From CAWEYO01 sp963813315 (GTDB lineage: Bacteria; Pseudomonadota; Alphaproteobacteria; Rhizobiales; Rhizobiaceae), in the NCBI GenBank assembly GCA_963813315.1, contig CAWEYO010000005.1, forward strand, positions 62,001 through 126,000: a stretch of 64,000 nt of DNA, in the 5' to 3' direction. Shown piece after piece: positions 45,560 through 53,547 of the stretch (the first letter of the stretch is position 1; each line of letters opens with the position of its first letter). The translations under genes and the position numbers were made by a program. A model generated the notes under the pieces. It saw only the letters and a list, made by a program, of their open reading frames with translations, ran no database searches and had not been told where the DNA came from.

Positions 45560-48500
45560 CAAGGGCCCTCCGCCGCGAAATCTGACGACGTTTCCATGTC
45601 GGCCGGCGTTTGGCTGCGCGTCGACGCAGCCTTCCTGAGTGAGGCAATGAGATCTTCCACCCTGAGCGGCTTGCTGACGTAGTCGTCCATTCCAGCGTCG
45701 AGATATCGTTCCCGGTCCCCGGCCATCGCATTGGCCGTCAGAGCCACGATAAAGGGCTTGTTCCCTTCATCGAAGTCCGACGCGCGGATCAACCTGGTGG
45801 CCTCGATGCCATCCATGTCCGGCATCTCGATGTCCATCAGGATGACGTCATGTCGCCCGCCCTTGTATGAGGCTATCGCCGCGCGTCCGTCCACGGCCAC
45901 GTCGACCATATAGCCCAGGCGTTCGAGCACCTTGGCGCCAAGCTTCCGGTTCGTTGCGTTGTCGTCGACGAGCAGGATGCGAAGCGGAAGCCTTGCGCCC
46001 ATCGTACCGTCGACGTCTCGCATTCTCCGGTGCTCCGGTCTGGGGGCACGGAGAGGGGCGCCGGCGAAAATATTCATAAAGGCAGCCAACAGCGGTGACG
46101 GCTTGATCGGCTTCGGAAGCACGGCCGCGAACCCGATGCTCTCGATATCCGTCCTGGCCCGGACGCTCAGTGGAACCAGCGAACTGAGCAGAATCAGCGG
46201 AAGTTTCTTTTGAGCGCCAAGGGTGCGGATTTTCTGCGCGAGTTCGAGGCCATCCATCTCGGGCATGTGCATGTCCAGAACCGCGACATCGTAAGCCTCG
46301 CCGGATGTCATGAGGCGGAGTGCTTCTGTAGGCGATTCCGTCGCGTCGGCGGTCATCGCCCAGGATTGTGCCTGCAGAATCAAGATGCGCCGGTTGGTGG
46401 CGTTGTCGTCAACGATCAGCAGATGCTTGCCGGCAAGCTCGGCTTTCGTCAGCGAAAGCTGGGCATATCTTGGCGCCGGGGCGGCGGGAGCGCGAATGGT
46501 GAAGGAGAATGTCGCCCCTTTGCCTTCGATGCTCTCGACCCAGATGTCGCCACCCATGAGCTCGACCAGACTCTTGCTGATGGCCAGTCCAAGGCCCGTT
46601 CCACCGTGGCGCCGCGTGGTTGAAGCATCGACCTGACTGAACGATTTGAACAGCCGGTCCATGCGGTCCCGAGGGATTCCGATCCCGGTGTCCCGCACCG
46701 AAAACAGCAACGTGCATTCACCGCCCGGATCCGACATTCCGCTGCTCGACACCTGCGAGACAGACACGGCAATCTCACCTTTGTCGGTGAACTTGACGGC
46801 ATTGTTCAGAAGATTGAGCAGGACTTGCCGCAGGCGCGTGCTGTCGGAGACAATTCCTTCCGGCGTTCCGGGCTCCACGATATAGCCGAGATCAAGACCC
46901 TTCTCGGCGGTCTTTGGAGCCATCAAGTCAATTGCGCTTTCCAGGCATTCGCGCAATTCGAACGGCCTTGGGTCCAGTTCGAGCCTGCCCGCCTCGACCT
47001 TTGAGAAATCCAGAATGTCGTTGATGATGGTGAGCAGCGCTTCTGCGCTGTTGTTGATGGTTTCAGCGATTTCGCGCTGCTCATCTTCGAGTCGGGTATC
47101 GAGAAGCAGATTGCTCATGCCGATCACGCCGTTCATAGGCGTGCGGATTTCATGGCTCATGGTCGCGAGGAAGGTGCTCTTGGCCTCGTTGGCCGCCTCC
47201 GCCGCTTCCTCGGCCTGCTTGAGTTCAGTGATGTCGGAATAAATCGCTACGGTGCCGCCGTCCTCGGTGCGGCGCTCGCTGATCCTGATCCATTGCCCGC
47301 CGGTACGCATTTGCACATGTGGTTCGCCCGGGCTGCGGTGCTTTGCGAGCCGGTTCGCAAGCCAACTTCCGGCTTCGGCGCCGCCCAGCGCAATGCGTCC
47401 TTCATCGAGCGCCCGGCGCACGATTTGCTCGAAGGTCATGCCGGGGCGCAGCCTTTCTTCGACGCCCGCATACATCATGCCGCCGTAGCGTGAATTGTAG
47501 ATCACAAGGCGGTCGTCTGCGTCGTAGAGCGCGAAGCCGTCGGAGATGCTCTCAATCGCGTTGGTGAGCCGCTGCCGGCTCCGCCTGACCTCCTCGTCGC
47601 GGCGGTTGATTTCCCGGGCGAAGTGGACGAAGGCTTGCGCCATTTCCGAGATTTCGTCCCGCCCCTTGGCGAGGAGCGCGGCGCCTTCGGCCGCTTCTTC
47701 GTTGCGCATGGCGTGGCGCAGTTTTCCGAGGCGCCGGATTACCCGGACCTGCACGTAGGCTGCCGTCACCAGAGCGCCAAAAACGGCGAACAGGATGATG
47801 GCCTTAAGCAGTCGGCCGCGTGTCGAAATCGCCGCACCCTGTATTTTGTTCTGGCCGGCGATTTCGGCGTCAACCTTATTCATCAGCGCGCCCGCCCCGG
47901 CGGTCATTTCCTGCGCCGTCTTCTGGTTTTGCGCCAAAAGGCTCCTGATCCTGGTGTTTTCCTCGACGAATGCCCGCTGGTAGTAGAATGCGCCCTGATT
48001 TCCGAGAATGGCCGAACTGAGCCGATCGTGGAGTTTCTCTAGCCCGCTGACTGCGTCGGCCGTGACAGTAGGCGCGCCCGCGGCTTGATCCAAAATCTTC
48101 CTGGCGCGAAGCTCGAGCGCCTGGAACTCGCCGCTTTCCCGAGTGGTCAGCAAGTCAAGAATGACGGGATCGACGGCATGGACCTCCGCGAGCCACGCCG
48201 CAACAGCGGCGGCCCCATTCCCAGAGGCGAGGCTATCAGCATCGGAATAGACGGCGGATATCCTGCCGAGGGCGGCCCTCAAGCCGTCCTCGGCCGCCGC
48301 TTTGGAGAATACTTCCGTCGACAAAGTGTCGATGTTCTGGAAAAGGGCGGCGGAAGTCTCCTTGATCGTGGCGATGCTGTCGGTTTCGCCGACATATCCG
48401 GTGAGTTCCTGTATCAAGGACTGCAGCTTGTCCTGTTTCGCGTAGACCTCGACGGAAAATTCCATCAGCGCGGTCTGATCGAGGCCCTTGGCCAGGAGCT

Positions 48501-48717
48501 TCGGTGCGTATCCGGCGAGGGCCTCGCTCTCCTGCTGCAATTTCGCGGCCGCGATCAGGGTGCTCGTCTGGGTCGACGCCAGCCGCTCGAAATTCCGGTG
48601 GAAGTCGTTGAACGAAAAAATTGCGATGGTGCCGCTGCCAACGACCAACAGGCTGAGCGTGACGACTGCCAGCATCAGCGCCGGACCGACGCCCACCCTG
48701 GGCCGTCGCAAACTCAT
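45559..48717 (-). CDS. hybrid sensor histidine kinase with two receiver domains
   Basis: About 1052 residues from ATG 48717 (GGGG ribosome site). Order: transmembrane helix 1 (about 9-34); a periplasmic helical sensor of about 270 residues; transmembrane helix 2 (about 305-325); HAMP; PAS (about 380-500, SISDGFALYDADDRLVIYNSRY); HisKA with MSHEIRTPMNG (His522); HATPase (NLLNNAVKFTDKG, DTGIGIP, GGTGLGLAIS); receiver 1 (Asp815, VAVLDMHMPEMDG); receiver 2 (Asp962, VILMDIEMPDMDG). Two receivers with a separate Hpt gene next door is a full multistep relay. The long helical sensor is of the TorS/LuxQ style, which often works with a periplasmic binding protein; one is encoded directly upstream. Confidence 0.94.
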   Translation of the reverse strand: MSLRRPRVGVGPALMLAVVTLSLLVVGSGTIAIFSFNDFHRNFERLASTQTSTLIAAAKLQQESEALAGYAPKLLAKGLDQTALMEFSVEVYAKQDKLQSLIQELTGYVGETDSIATIKETSAALFQNIDTLSTEVFSKAAAEDGLRAALGRISAVYSDADSLASGNGAAAVAAWLAEVHAVDPVILDLLTTRESGEFQALELRARKILDQAAGAPTVTADAVSGLEKLHDRLSSAILGNQGAFYYQRAFVEENTRIRSLLAQNQKTAQEMTAGAGALMNKVDAEIAGQNKIQGAAISTRGRLLKAIILFAVFGALVTAAYVQVRVIRRLGKLRHAMRNEEAAEGAALLAKGRDEISEMAQAFVHFAREINRRDEEVRRSRQRLTNAIESISDGFALYDADDRLVIYNSRYGGMMYAGVEERLRPGMTFEQIVRRALDEGRIALGGAEAGSWLANRLAKHRSPGEPHVQMRTGGQWIRISERRTEDGGTVAIYSDITELKQAEEAAEAANEAKSTFLATMSHEIRTPMNGVIGMSNLLLDTRLEDEQREIAETINNSAEALLTIINDILDFSKVEAGRLELDPRPFELRECLESAIDLMAPKTAEKGLDLGYIVEPGTPEGIVSDSTRLRQVLLNLLNNAVKFTDKGEIAVSVSQVSSSGMSDPGGECTLLFSVRDTGIGIPRDRMDRLFKSFSQVDASTTRRHGGTGLGLAISKSLVELMGGDIWVESIEGKGATFSFTIRAPAAPAPRYAQLSLTKAELAGKHLLIVDDNATNRRILILQAQSWAMTADATESPTEALRLMTSGEAYDVAVLDMHMPEMDGLELAQKIRTLGAQKKLPLILLSSLVPLSVRARTDIESIGFAAVLPKPIKPSPLLAAFMNIFAGAPLRAPRPEHRRMRDVDGTMGARLPLRILLVDDNATNRKLGAKVLERLGYMVDVAVDGRAAIASYKGGRHDVILMDIEMPDMDGIEATRLIRASDFDEGNKPFIVALTANAMAGDRERYLDAGMDDYVSKPLRVEDLIASLRKAASTRSQTPADMETSSDFAAEGP

Positions 48718-48910
48718 ACGAGTCCCCAACCCTCGTTTCCTGTGAACTGCACTGGCATGCTGCCTGGAAACCCGCGGAATTCACGCAGACGGAATGATGG
48801 GCCGCCGGAGAACCGCCTGTTGCTCCTCATATTGAACCGCACAAGCCTCTCCTGCGGACGCGCCGGCGTTTCGAGCATCGACGACTTGCGCTACCGTGAC
48901 GATCCCGGCG

Positions 48911-49747
48911 TCAGGGCTGGGTGAGATCGAACTCGAACCACTTCATTGAAAGTTTCTGCAAGGTTCCATCGCTCTTCATTTGCTCGATGGTTTGCTTCAC
49001 AAGTTCCGAAAACTCCGGGTCTCCGGGCTCGATGGCCACGCACAGGGGGGTACGAAACAGCGGGTGGCCCACAATCCTGAACGGCTTGCCCTCTTTGATG
49101 AGGGTCATCAGCGCGAGCAGACTATCGACGACGCCGGTGAGTTCCACGCCATCGCCCTTGGCCAAGGCAACATAGGCCTCCTCCTCATTGTCATAAGGAA
49201 CCACCACCGGATTATCGATACGATAGGTCAGCGGTTGCATGCCGACGATGTCAAAGGGTTCCCGCCTCAGATATTGTTCATAGGTCGACGCCTTGAGAGC
49301 GCCGATGCGCTTGCCGCGGGCATCGGAAGGCGCATTTATCGTGGTATTCGCGGCGTGGACCGCGAGGGACTCCATTCCGAAGTAGTAGCAGGCCGGGAAT
49401 ACCAGGTTCTCGGCGCGTTTGGCAGTCGGCGTCATGCTGCCGACCGAGATGTCCCATTTCCCGTTCCAGTGGCCGGCGGTCGTCTCTTCCCAGCTCGGCG
49501 TCGCATATCCGAGGCTGACGCCCATACGTCGCGACAGTTCTTTCGCCACCGCAATGTCGAAGCCGTCAAATTCCCCCTTTTCGTTGCGCGACGAAAACGG
49601 GGGCCATTCCGGATCGGTCGCAGTAACCATGGCGCCCTTTTTCTTGATCCTGTCGAGAACTTCGCCTGCTTCGGAGGACAAGGAAAGCCACTGGCCGACG
49701 ACTACGACGAGCGCAATGCCCGCAATCGCACTAACCGGGTTCTTCAT
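48911..49747 (-). CDS. periplasmic amino-acid-type binding protein (SBP family 3)
   Basis: A 278-residue secreted protein with signal peptide (residues 1-27, SAIAGIALVVVVGQWLSLSSEAG), then KGAMVTATDPEWPPFSSRNEKGEFDGFDIAVAKELSRRMG and ISVGSMTPTAKRAENLVFPACYY, which are SBP family 3 signatures. No permease or ATPase gene is nearby. It is the first gene of the block that continues with the hybrid kinase 193 bp downstream, so it is more likely a receptor partner for the kinase than an importer subunit (inference). A hairpin lies right before its AGGAGGG ribosome site. Confidence 0.9.
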   Translation of the reverse strand: MKNPVSAIAGIALVVVVGQWLSLSSEAGEVLDRIKKKGAMVTATDPEWPPFSSRNEKGEFDGFDIAVAKELSRRMGVSLGYATPSWEETTAGHWNGKWDISVGSMTPTAKRAENLVFPACYYFGMESLAVHAANTTINAPSDARGKRIGALKASTYEQYLRREPFDIVGMQPLTYRIDNPVVVPYDNEEEAYVALAKGDGVELTGVVDSLLALMTLIKEGKPFRIVGHPLFRTPLCVAIEPGDPEFSELVKQTIEQMKSDGTLQKLSMKWFEFDLTQP

Positions 49748-49759
49748 GCGCCCTCCTTG

Positions 49760-49781
49760 CCGGGAAGCCCGGCATTTTTTC
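49760..49781. promoter_or_regulatory. hairpin next to the ribosome site of the binding protein
   Basis: GCCGGG-AAG-CCCGGC followed on the plus strand by A and six T (49775-49781). On the minus strand it sits in the leader of the binding-protein gene, directly before AGGAGGG. It may be a leader structure, or a plus-strand terminator facing away from the operon. Confidence 0.4.
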
Positions 49782-49997
49782 GCGGCCTACGGTGGTGGAC
49801 GCCTCCCACGAAAAAACGTTAAAACGACGCTTGCCTGCAAAATCCCAATTACCTCCCCCCAGCGCATAGAATTGCTTAGGCAGGCGGTGTTGGCAAGAAA
49901 TATCGGCGCACATGAATTCTTGGGAGGCTGAAATCCTCCGGGGGCGAATGGGATGACGTATAAACATATGTCCGTTGTGGACCGCGGCGTTGCTTCG

Positions 49998-50144
49998 TTA
50001 GGGGCGTAGAGATTCAGGTCAGGCCGAGCCGAAAATGGCGGTTTTCGAGAACCGGCACTAGAGCGTACGTTCGGGTACGTGAGTACCGGAAGCGGAGAAG
50101 ACTGCCAGTTGCAGGCCGGCATCACCTGAATACCGACACCCTAT
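49998..50144. repeat. MITE-like repeat, family B (copy 2)
   Basis: A 147-bp relative of 37183-37330, with the interior (GGCGAAAATGGCGGTTTTCG-like, CGTACGTTCGGGTACGTGAG) almost identical, and terminal repeats decayed (left TTAGGGGCGTAGAG). It lies between the phosphorelay operon and the cupin gene. A 27-base right end of the same family occurs at 57291-57317. Confidence 0.8.
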
Positions 50145-50193
50145 GATCGATGGCAGTCGATGACGGCTACACGAAACCCGAGGGAGACCGACA

Positions 50194-50589
50194 ATGGAGA
50201 TCAAACGAATCGGATCGCAACCGTCCGGCAGAGGGCCGGCCGAGTATTTCACTGGCACGGTGCGCATCGACGCGCCGTTCCGGGCAAGCGAGCCGGCGCG
50301 CGTTGGCGGAGCGATCGTCACGTTCGAGCCGGGCGCTCGCACCGCATGGCATACTCATCCATTGGGTCAGACGCTGATCGTCACATCAGGCTGCGGCTGG
50401 GCGCAACGAGAGGGCGGCCCTGTGGAGGAAATCCGCCCCGGCGACGTGGTCTGGTTCGAGCCCGGCGAGAAGCATTGGCATGGCGCCACCGCGACCACGG
50501 CCATGACCCATATCGCCATCGCGGAGGCGCTGGAAGGCAGGGTCGTAGACTGGCTGGAGCACGTCAGCGACGAGCAATATCGGGCCTAG
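50194..50589 (+). CDS. cupin domain protein
   Basis: A 131-residue single-domain cupin. The first cupin motif is VTFEPGARTAWHTHPLGQTLIVTSG (His-x-His metal ligands) and the second is PGDVVWFEPGEKHWHGATATTAMTHIAI. It belongs to the small-cupin group related to carboxymuconolactone-like and mandelonitrile-lyase-like proteins. ATG 50194 follows GGGAGACC. It lies 38 bp upstream of the aldo/keto reductase gene, in the same direction, so both are probably co-transcribed. Substrate unknown; a metal (Mn or Fe) should be bound by the three histidines. Confidence 0.9.
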   Translation: MEIKRIGSQPSGRGPAEYFTGTVRIDAPFRASEPARVGGAIVTFEPGARTAWHTHPLGQTLIVTSGCGWAQREGGPVEEIRPGDVVWFEPGEKHWHGATATTAMTHIAIAEALEGRVVDWLEHVSDEQYRA

Positions 50590-50627
50590 AGCAAGATGAG
50601 GTAAGGTATGGTCTAAGGAGAACAACC

Positions 50628-51620
50628 ATGAGAAAGCGCAACCTTGGCAGCGGCGGGTTGGAAGTTTCTGCCCTCGGACTTGGCTGCATGGGACTTAGCT
50701 CTGGCTACGGCCCGGCGGTCGACAAACAGAAGGGAATTTCGCTGATCCGCTCGGCGGTCGAGCGCGGTGTCACCTTCTTCGATACCGCGGAAGTCTACGG
50801 CCCTTTCACGAACGAGGAGCTCGTGGGCGAAGCTCTTGAACCTGTTCGCGACAAGGTCGTGATCGCGACCAAGTTCGGCTTTGATTTCGATCCGAATACG
50901 GGCCAGCAGCGCGGGTTGGATAGTCGGCCGGAGCATATCAAGCAGGTGGCCGAGGCTTCGCTCAAGCGGCTGAGGACGGACGTGATCGACTTGTTCTACC
51001 AGCATCGCGTCGACCTCGACGTGCCCATCGAAGACGTTGCCGGAGCAGTCAAGGACCTGATCCAGGAAGGCAAGGTCAAGCACTTCGGCTTGTCCGAAGC
51101 GGGCGCTCAGACGATCCGGCGGGCTCACGCAGTACAGCCGGTCACAGCTCTTCAGAGCGAATATTCGTTGTGGTGGCGATCTCCCGAAGAGGAAATCCTG
51201 CCTACGCTGGAGGAACTTGGGATCGGCTTCGTCCCCTTCAGCCCTCTGGGCAGGGGTTTCCTCACGGGCGCCATCAGCGAGAACACGACATTCGACAGCA
51301 CCGATATCCGCAACACCGTTCCCCGCTTTGCGCCGGAAGCGCGAAAGGCGAACCAGGCGCTGATCAATCTGCTCGGCGAAATCGCGGCGAGCAAACAGGT
51401 GACGACTGCGCAGATCGCGCTTGCGTGGCTCTTGGCTCAGAAGCCCTGGATCGTTCCGATCCCCGGCACCACAAAGCTGCATCGACTTGAAGAAAACATC
51501 GGAGCGGCTGCCGTCGAGCTGACGGCCGGCGATCTCCGGGATATCGACGGCGCTGTCTCAAGGATTGCCGTGCAAGGGGCACGGTATCCGGAACATATGC
51601 AGAAACTGGTCGATCGCTGA
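50628..51620 (+). CDS. aldo/keto reductase
   Basis: A 330-residue NADPH-dependent reductase with a TIM barrel. The catalytic tetrad is visible: Asp and Tyr in FFDTAEVYGPFTNEELVGEA, Lys in VVIATKFGF, His in DLFYQHRVD. The C-terminal NADP-binding stretch IVPIPGTTKLHRLEEN is typical. It is like the YajO/IolS-type AKR proteins that reduce aldehydes. ATG 50628 follows AAGGAG; the frame extends upstream but only reads through the cupin gene. Likely co-transcribed with the cupin gene. Confidence 0.93.
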   Translation: MRKRNLGSGGLEVSALGLGCMGLSSGYGPAVDKQKGISLIRSAVERGVTFFDTAEVYGPFTNEELVGEALEPVRDKVVIATKFGFDFDPNTGQQRGLDSRPEHIKQVAEASLKRLRTDVIDLFYQHRVDLDVPIEDVAGAVKDLIQEGKVKHFGLSEAGAQTIRRAHAVQPVTALQSEYSLWWRSPEEEILPTLEELGIGFVPFSPLGRGFLTGAISENTTFDSTDIRNTVPRFAPEARKANQALINLLGEIAASKQVTTAQIALAWLLAQKPWIVPIPGTTKLHRLEENIGAAAVELTAGDLRDIDGAVSRIAVQGARYPEHMQKLVDR

Positions 51621-51692
51621 CGTCGGCGACCGCGCTGGAGCGCAGGGGATCCTAAAGCGCGTCGCGGCAAACATGCTTTGGAGGACTGCATC

Positions 51693-51932
51693 ATGGCAGA
51701 CAGGAAACCCATCGACACAGCGCCGAAGGATGGCAGGAGAGTCCAGGTCTTCTGGACCGACGCCGACGGCCAGGAGAACGAATCCGTGGCCAGATATCAT
51801 TCGCTGGAGCGGCTGAAAACTGCCGGCGGCGAATGGGATGAAGCCGATACCGGCTGGTGGACCTTTACCGACAGCGACACGCAAAAACGTATTCAACCGC
51901 ATTCCTGGTCGTCGGGCGAGGACGAAGAGTAG
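51693..51932 (+). CDS. small acidic conserved hypothetical protein
   Basis: A 79-residue acidic protein (MADRKPIDTAPKDGRRVQVFW; GWWTFTDSDTQKRIQPHSW; SGEDEE at the end). The opening resembles a family of small proteins with the pattern P-I-D-T-A-P-x-D-G found widely in alphaproteobacteria and phages, with no known function. A strong GGAGG lies eight bases before ATG 51693. Its place 72 bp after the reductase gene suggests its own expression or the end of that operon. Probably real. Confidence 0.65.
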   Translation: MADRKPIDTAPKDGRRVQVFWTDADGQENESVARYHSLERLKTAGGEWDEADTGWWTFTDSDTQKRIQPHSWSSGEDEE

Positions 51933-52011
51933 TCGCAAGATGCGGATTGCCTGATCGGGCAGGTCAGAATTTGTCGAAATTTACCCCCAATTGATATTTA
52001 AGTGACTGACT

Positions 52012-52055
52012 GGAAAATTCGTCGGGGCGGCTGCGAAAGCCTTGGCGAATTTTCC
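52012..52055. other. 10-bp inverted repeat
   Basis: GGAAAATTCG (52012-52021) and CGAATTTTCC (52046-52055) with a 24-base loop, in the 170-bp gap before the next gene. It could be an operator or a hairpin. Confidence 0.35.
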
Positions 52056-52102
52056 GTCGGGCTGTAGGAAGGGCCGAAGGAAAAGCTCTGACGACCCGCA
52101 GA

Positions 52103-52570
52103 ATGAAAAGGCTTTTCATGGAATCGCCATGTTGCCCTAAATCCTTGTTTTCACGGACCATCCTGCCCGAGAAGCCTGTGAGCATTTCGAGATCGTGCTC
52201 GCGCTGCTTCAACGGAGTGGTCCGGCCGCTCGGATTCTTCATGGCGGCCGCAATATGCTGCGGATTGACTTCAGGCTGCACCCGTACATCCGATGGCTCC
52301 GTCGTGCTTGCAAGGCCATTGTCCTTCCCTCGCGTCTTCAGGGCGCAGACCCCACAACCCTCGCAAGCCGCCCCCGCTTCCGTGCCGGTTACGCCTGCGG
52401 TGCAGCCGACCCGCGACCCGGCTGCTCCCGTCAAAGCCAGCTCCCCGCCACAGGTCGAGCTCTGGAAACCGGCCGTGAAGGCGCCGTTCGTGCGCACGGA
52501 CCCGACGCGTCCCCTGTCGTGCAGCAACGAAAAGTCGGTCTCCGGGCGTGTCCGGGTAGTCTGCCGCTAG
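52103..52570 (+). CDS. proline/alanine-rich lipoprotein, hypothetical
   Basis: A 155-residue protein. Hydrophobic segment GFFMAAAICCGLTSGC (about residues 44-59) looks like a late lipoprotein signal, so translation may really start closer to it (for example within FMAAAI). The mature part is proline-rich (PAVQPTRDPAAPVKASSPPQ) and ends in PLSCSNEKSVSGRVRVVCR with two cysteines that may pair. No family is known to me. Its TAG stop (52568-52570) is formed by the first bases of a palindromic repeat, so the C-terminus may have been altered by that insertion. Confidence 0.55.
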   Translation: MKRLFMESPCCPKSLFSRTILPEKPVSISRSCSRCFNGVVRPLGFFMAAAICCGLTSGCTRTSDGSVVLARPLSFPRVFRAQTPQPSQAAPASVPVTPAVQPTRDPAAPVKASSPPQVELWKPAVKAPFVRTDPTRPLSCSNEKSVSGRVRVVCR

Positions 52571-52641
52571 TGTGGTGGATTTGAAGTTCCTGTCATTTCC
52601 ATGGCATCCGCGTTCAGGAACTTCAAATCCGTAAACCACAC
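52567..52641. repeat. palindromic repeat, family C (copy 1)
   Basis: Arms CTAGTGTGGTGGATTTGAAG and its partner CTTCAAATCCGTAAACCACA enclose TTCCTGTCATTTCCATGGCA. TTTGAAGTTCCTGTCA also occurs at 11862-11877, and TCCATGGCATCCGCGTTCAG recurs at 58024-58043. Confidence 0.7.
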
Positions 52642-52657
52642 GAGATTCAATAAGTGG

Positions 52658-52733
52658 CTAGTGTGGCTTTGAATCCGAAATTCGATCCGAGCCTCGCTCC
52701 AAGGCAATACGAATTTCGGATTCGCCACACTAG
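52658..52733. repeat. palindromic repeat, related to family C (copy 2)
   Basis: CTAGTGTGG-CTTTGAATCCGAAATTCG (52658-52684) pairs with CGAATTTCGGATTCG-CCACACTAG (52710-52733). It shares the end CTAGTGTGG with the first palindrome 90 bp upstream; the interior differs. Confidence 0.7.
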
Positions 52734-52779
52734 AATTGGCAGGCAGGCTGGTCCAGCCGGAAGACGGGAGAACGATACG

Positions 52780-53547
52780 ATGATGCCGTCTGCGATATTT
52801 CCCGACCTCGATGGCGTGTCCGTGCTGATAACCGGGGGTGGTTCCGGCATCGGCGCCGCCTTGACCGAAGGTTTCGCCCGACAGGGCAGCAAGGTTGCGT
52901 TCATCGACATTGCAGTCGAGCCGAGTCATGCGCTCTGTTACCGCCTCGAGGCGTCCTTGGGCAGACGGCCATTGTTCCTGAACGCCGATTTGCGCGATGT
53001 GGAAGCCTTGCGCGCGGCTTCGGCGACGGCTGCCGAAGCTCATGGCCCGGTGACGGTGCTCGTCAACAACGCCGCGCTGGACAGCCGTCATGCAGTCGAC
53101 GAAGTCACGGTCGAATTCTGGGACAACAATCAGGCCATCAATCTCAGGCCGCATTTTTTCACCGCGCAGGCTGTCGCGCCGGGCATGAAAGCCGCCGGCG
53201 GCGGAGCGATCATCAATTTCACCTCGACGTCATTCCTGATCAACCATCCGGACATGCCGTCCTACACGGCGGCCAAGGCTGGCATCATCGGGCTGACCAA
53301 GGGGCTGGCGGGCCGTCTCGGCAAGGACCGCATACGGGTCAACGCGGTGGCGCCCGGCTGGGTCATAACGGAGCGGCAGCGCCAACTCTGGGCCACGGAG
53401 GATGCACTTGCCGCCTTCGTCGACAGGCAATGCCTCAAGGAAGCGATGCAGCCCGACGATTTGGTCGGCGTCTGCCTGTTCCTCGCGTCGGATGCTTCGC
53501 GCATGCTGACCGCGCAGACGTTAATCATTGACGGGGGATATTTGTGA
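52780..53547 (+). CDS. SDR family oxidoreductase, probably sugar dehydrogenase
   Basis: A 255-residue short-chain dehydrogenase: cofactor motif TGGGSGIGAAL (residues about 17-27), VNNAA, catalytic Ser in FTSTSFL, and YTAAK active site (Tyr/Lys). The C-terminus has LFLASDASRMLTAQTLIIDGGY. The position directly before the 2-dehydro-3-deoxygalactonate kinase gene (overlap GTGA at 53544) suggests a galactose, arabinose or fucose dehydrogenase that feeds a De Ley-Doudoroff-type pathway. The closest look-alikes are L-arabinose/D-galactose 1-dehydrogenases. ATG 52780 (MMPS) follows GGGAG. Confidence 0.88.
   Translation: MMPSAIFPDLDGVSVLITGGGSGIGAALTEGFARQGSKVAFIDIAVEPSHALCYRLEASLGRRPLFLNADLRDVEALRAASATAAEAHGPVTVLVNNAALDSRHAVDEVTVEFWDNNQAINLRPHFFTAQAVAPGMKAAGGGAIINFTSTSFLINHPDMPSYTAAKAGIIGLTKGLAGRLGKDRIRVNAVAPGWVITERQRQLWATEDALAAFVDRQCLKEAMQPDDLVGVCLFLASDASRMLTAQTLIIDGGYL

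Noticed and set aside
49760..49781. A riboswitch in the leader of the binding-protein gene
   Set aside because: Only one short 6-bp hairpin is visible and no conserved aptamer pattern that I know. I list it only as a hairpin.
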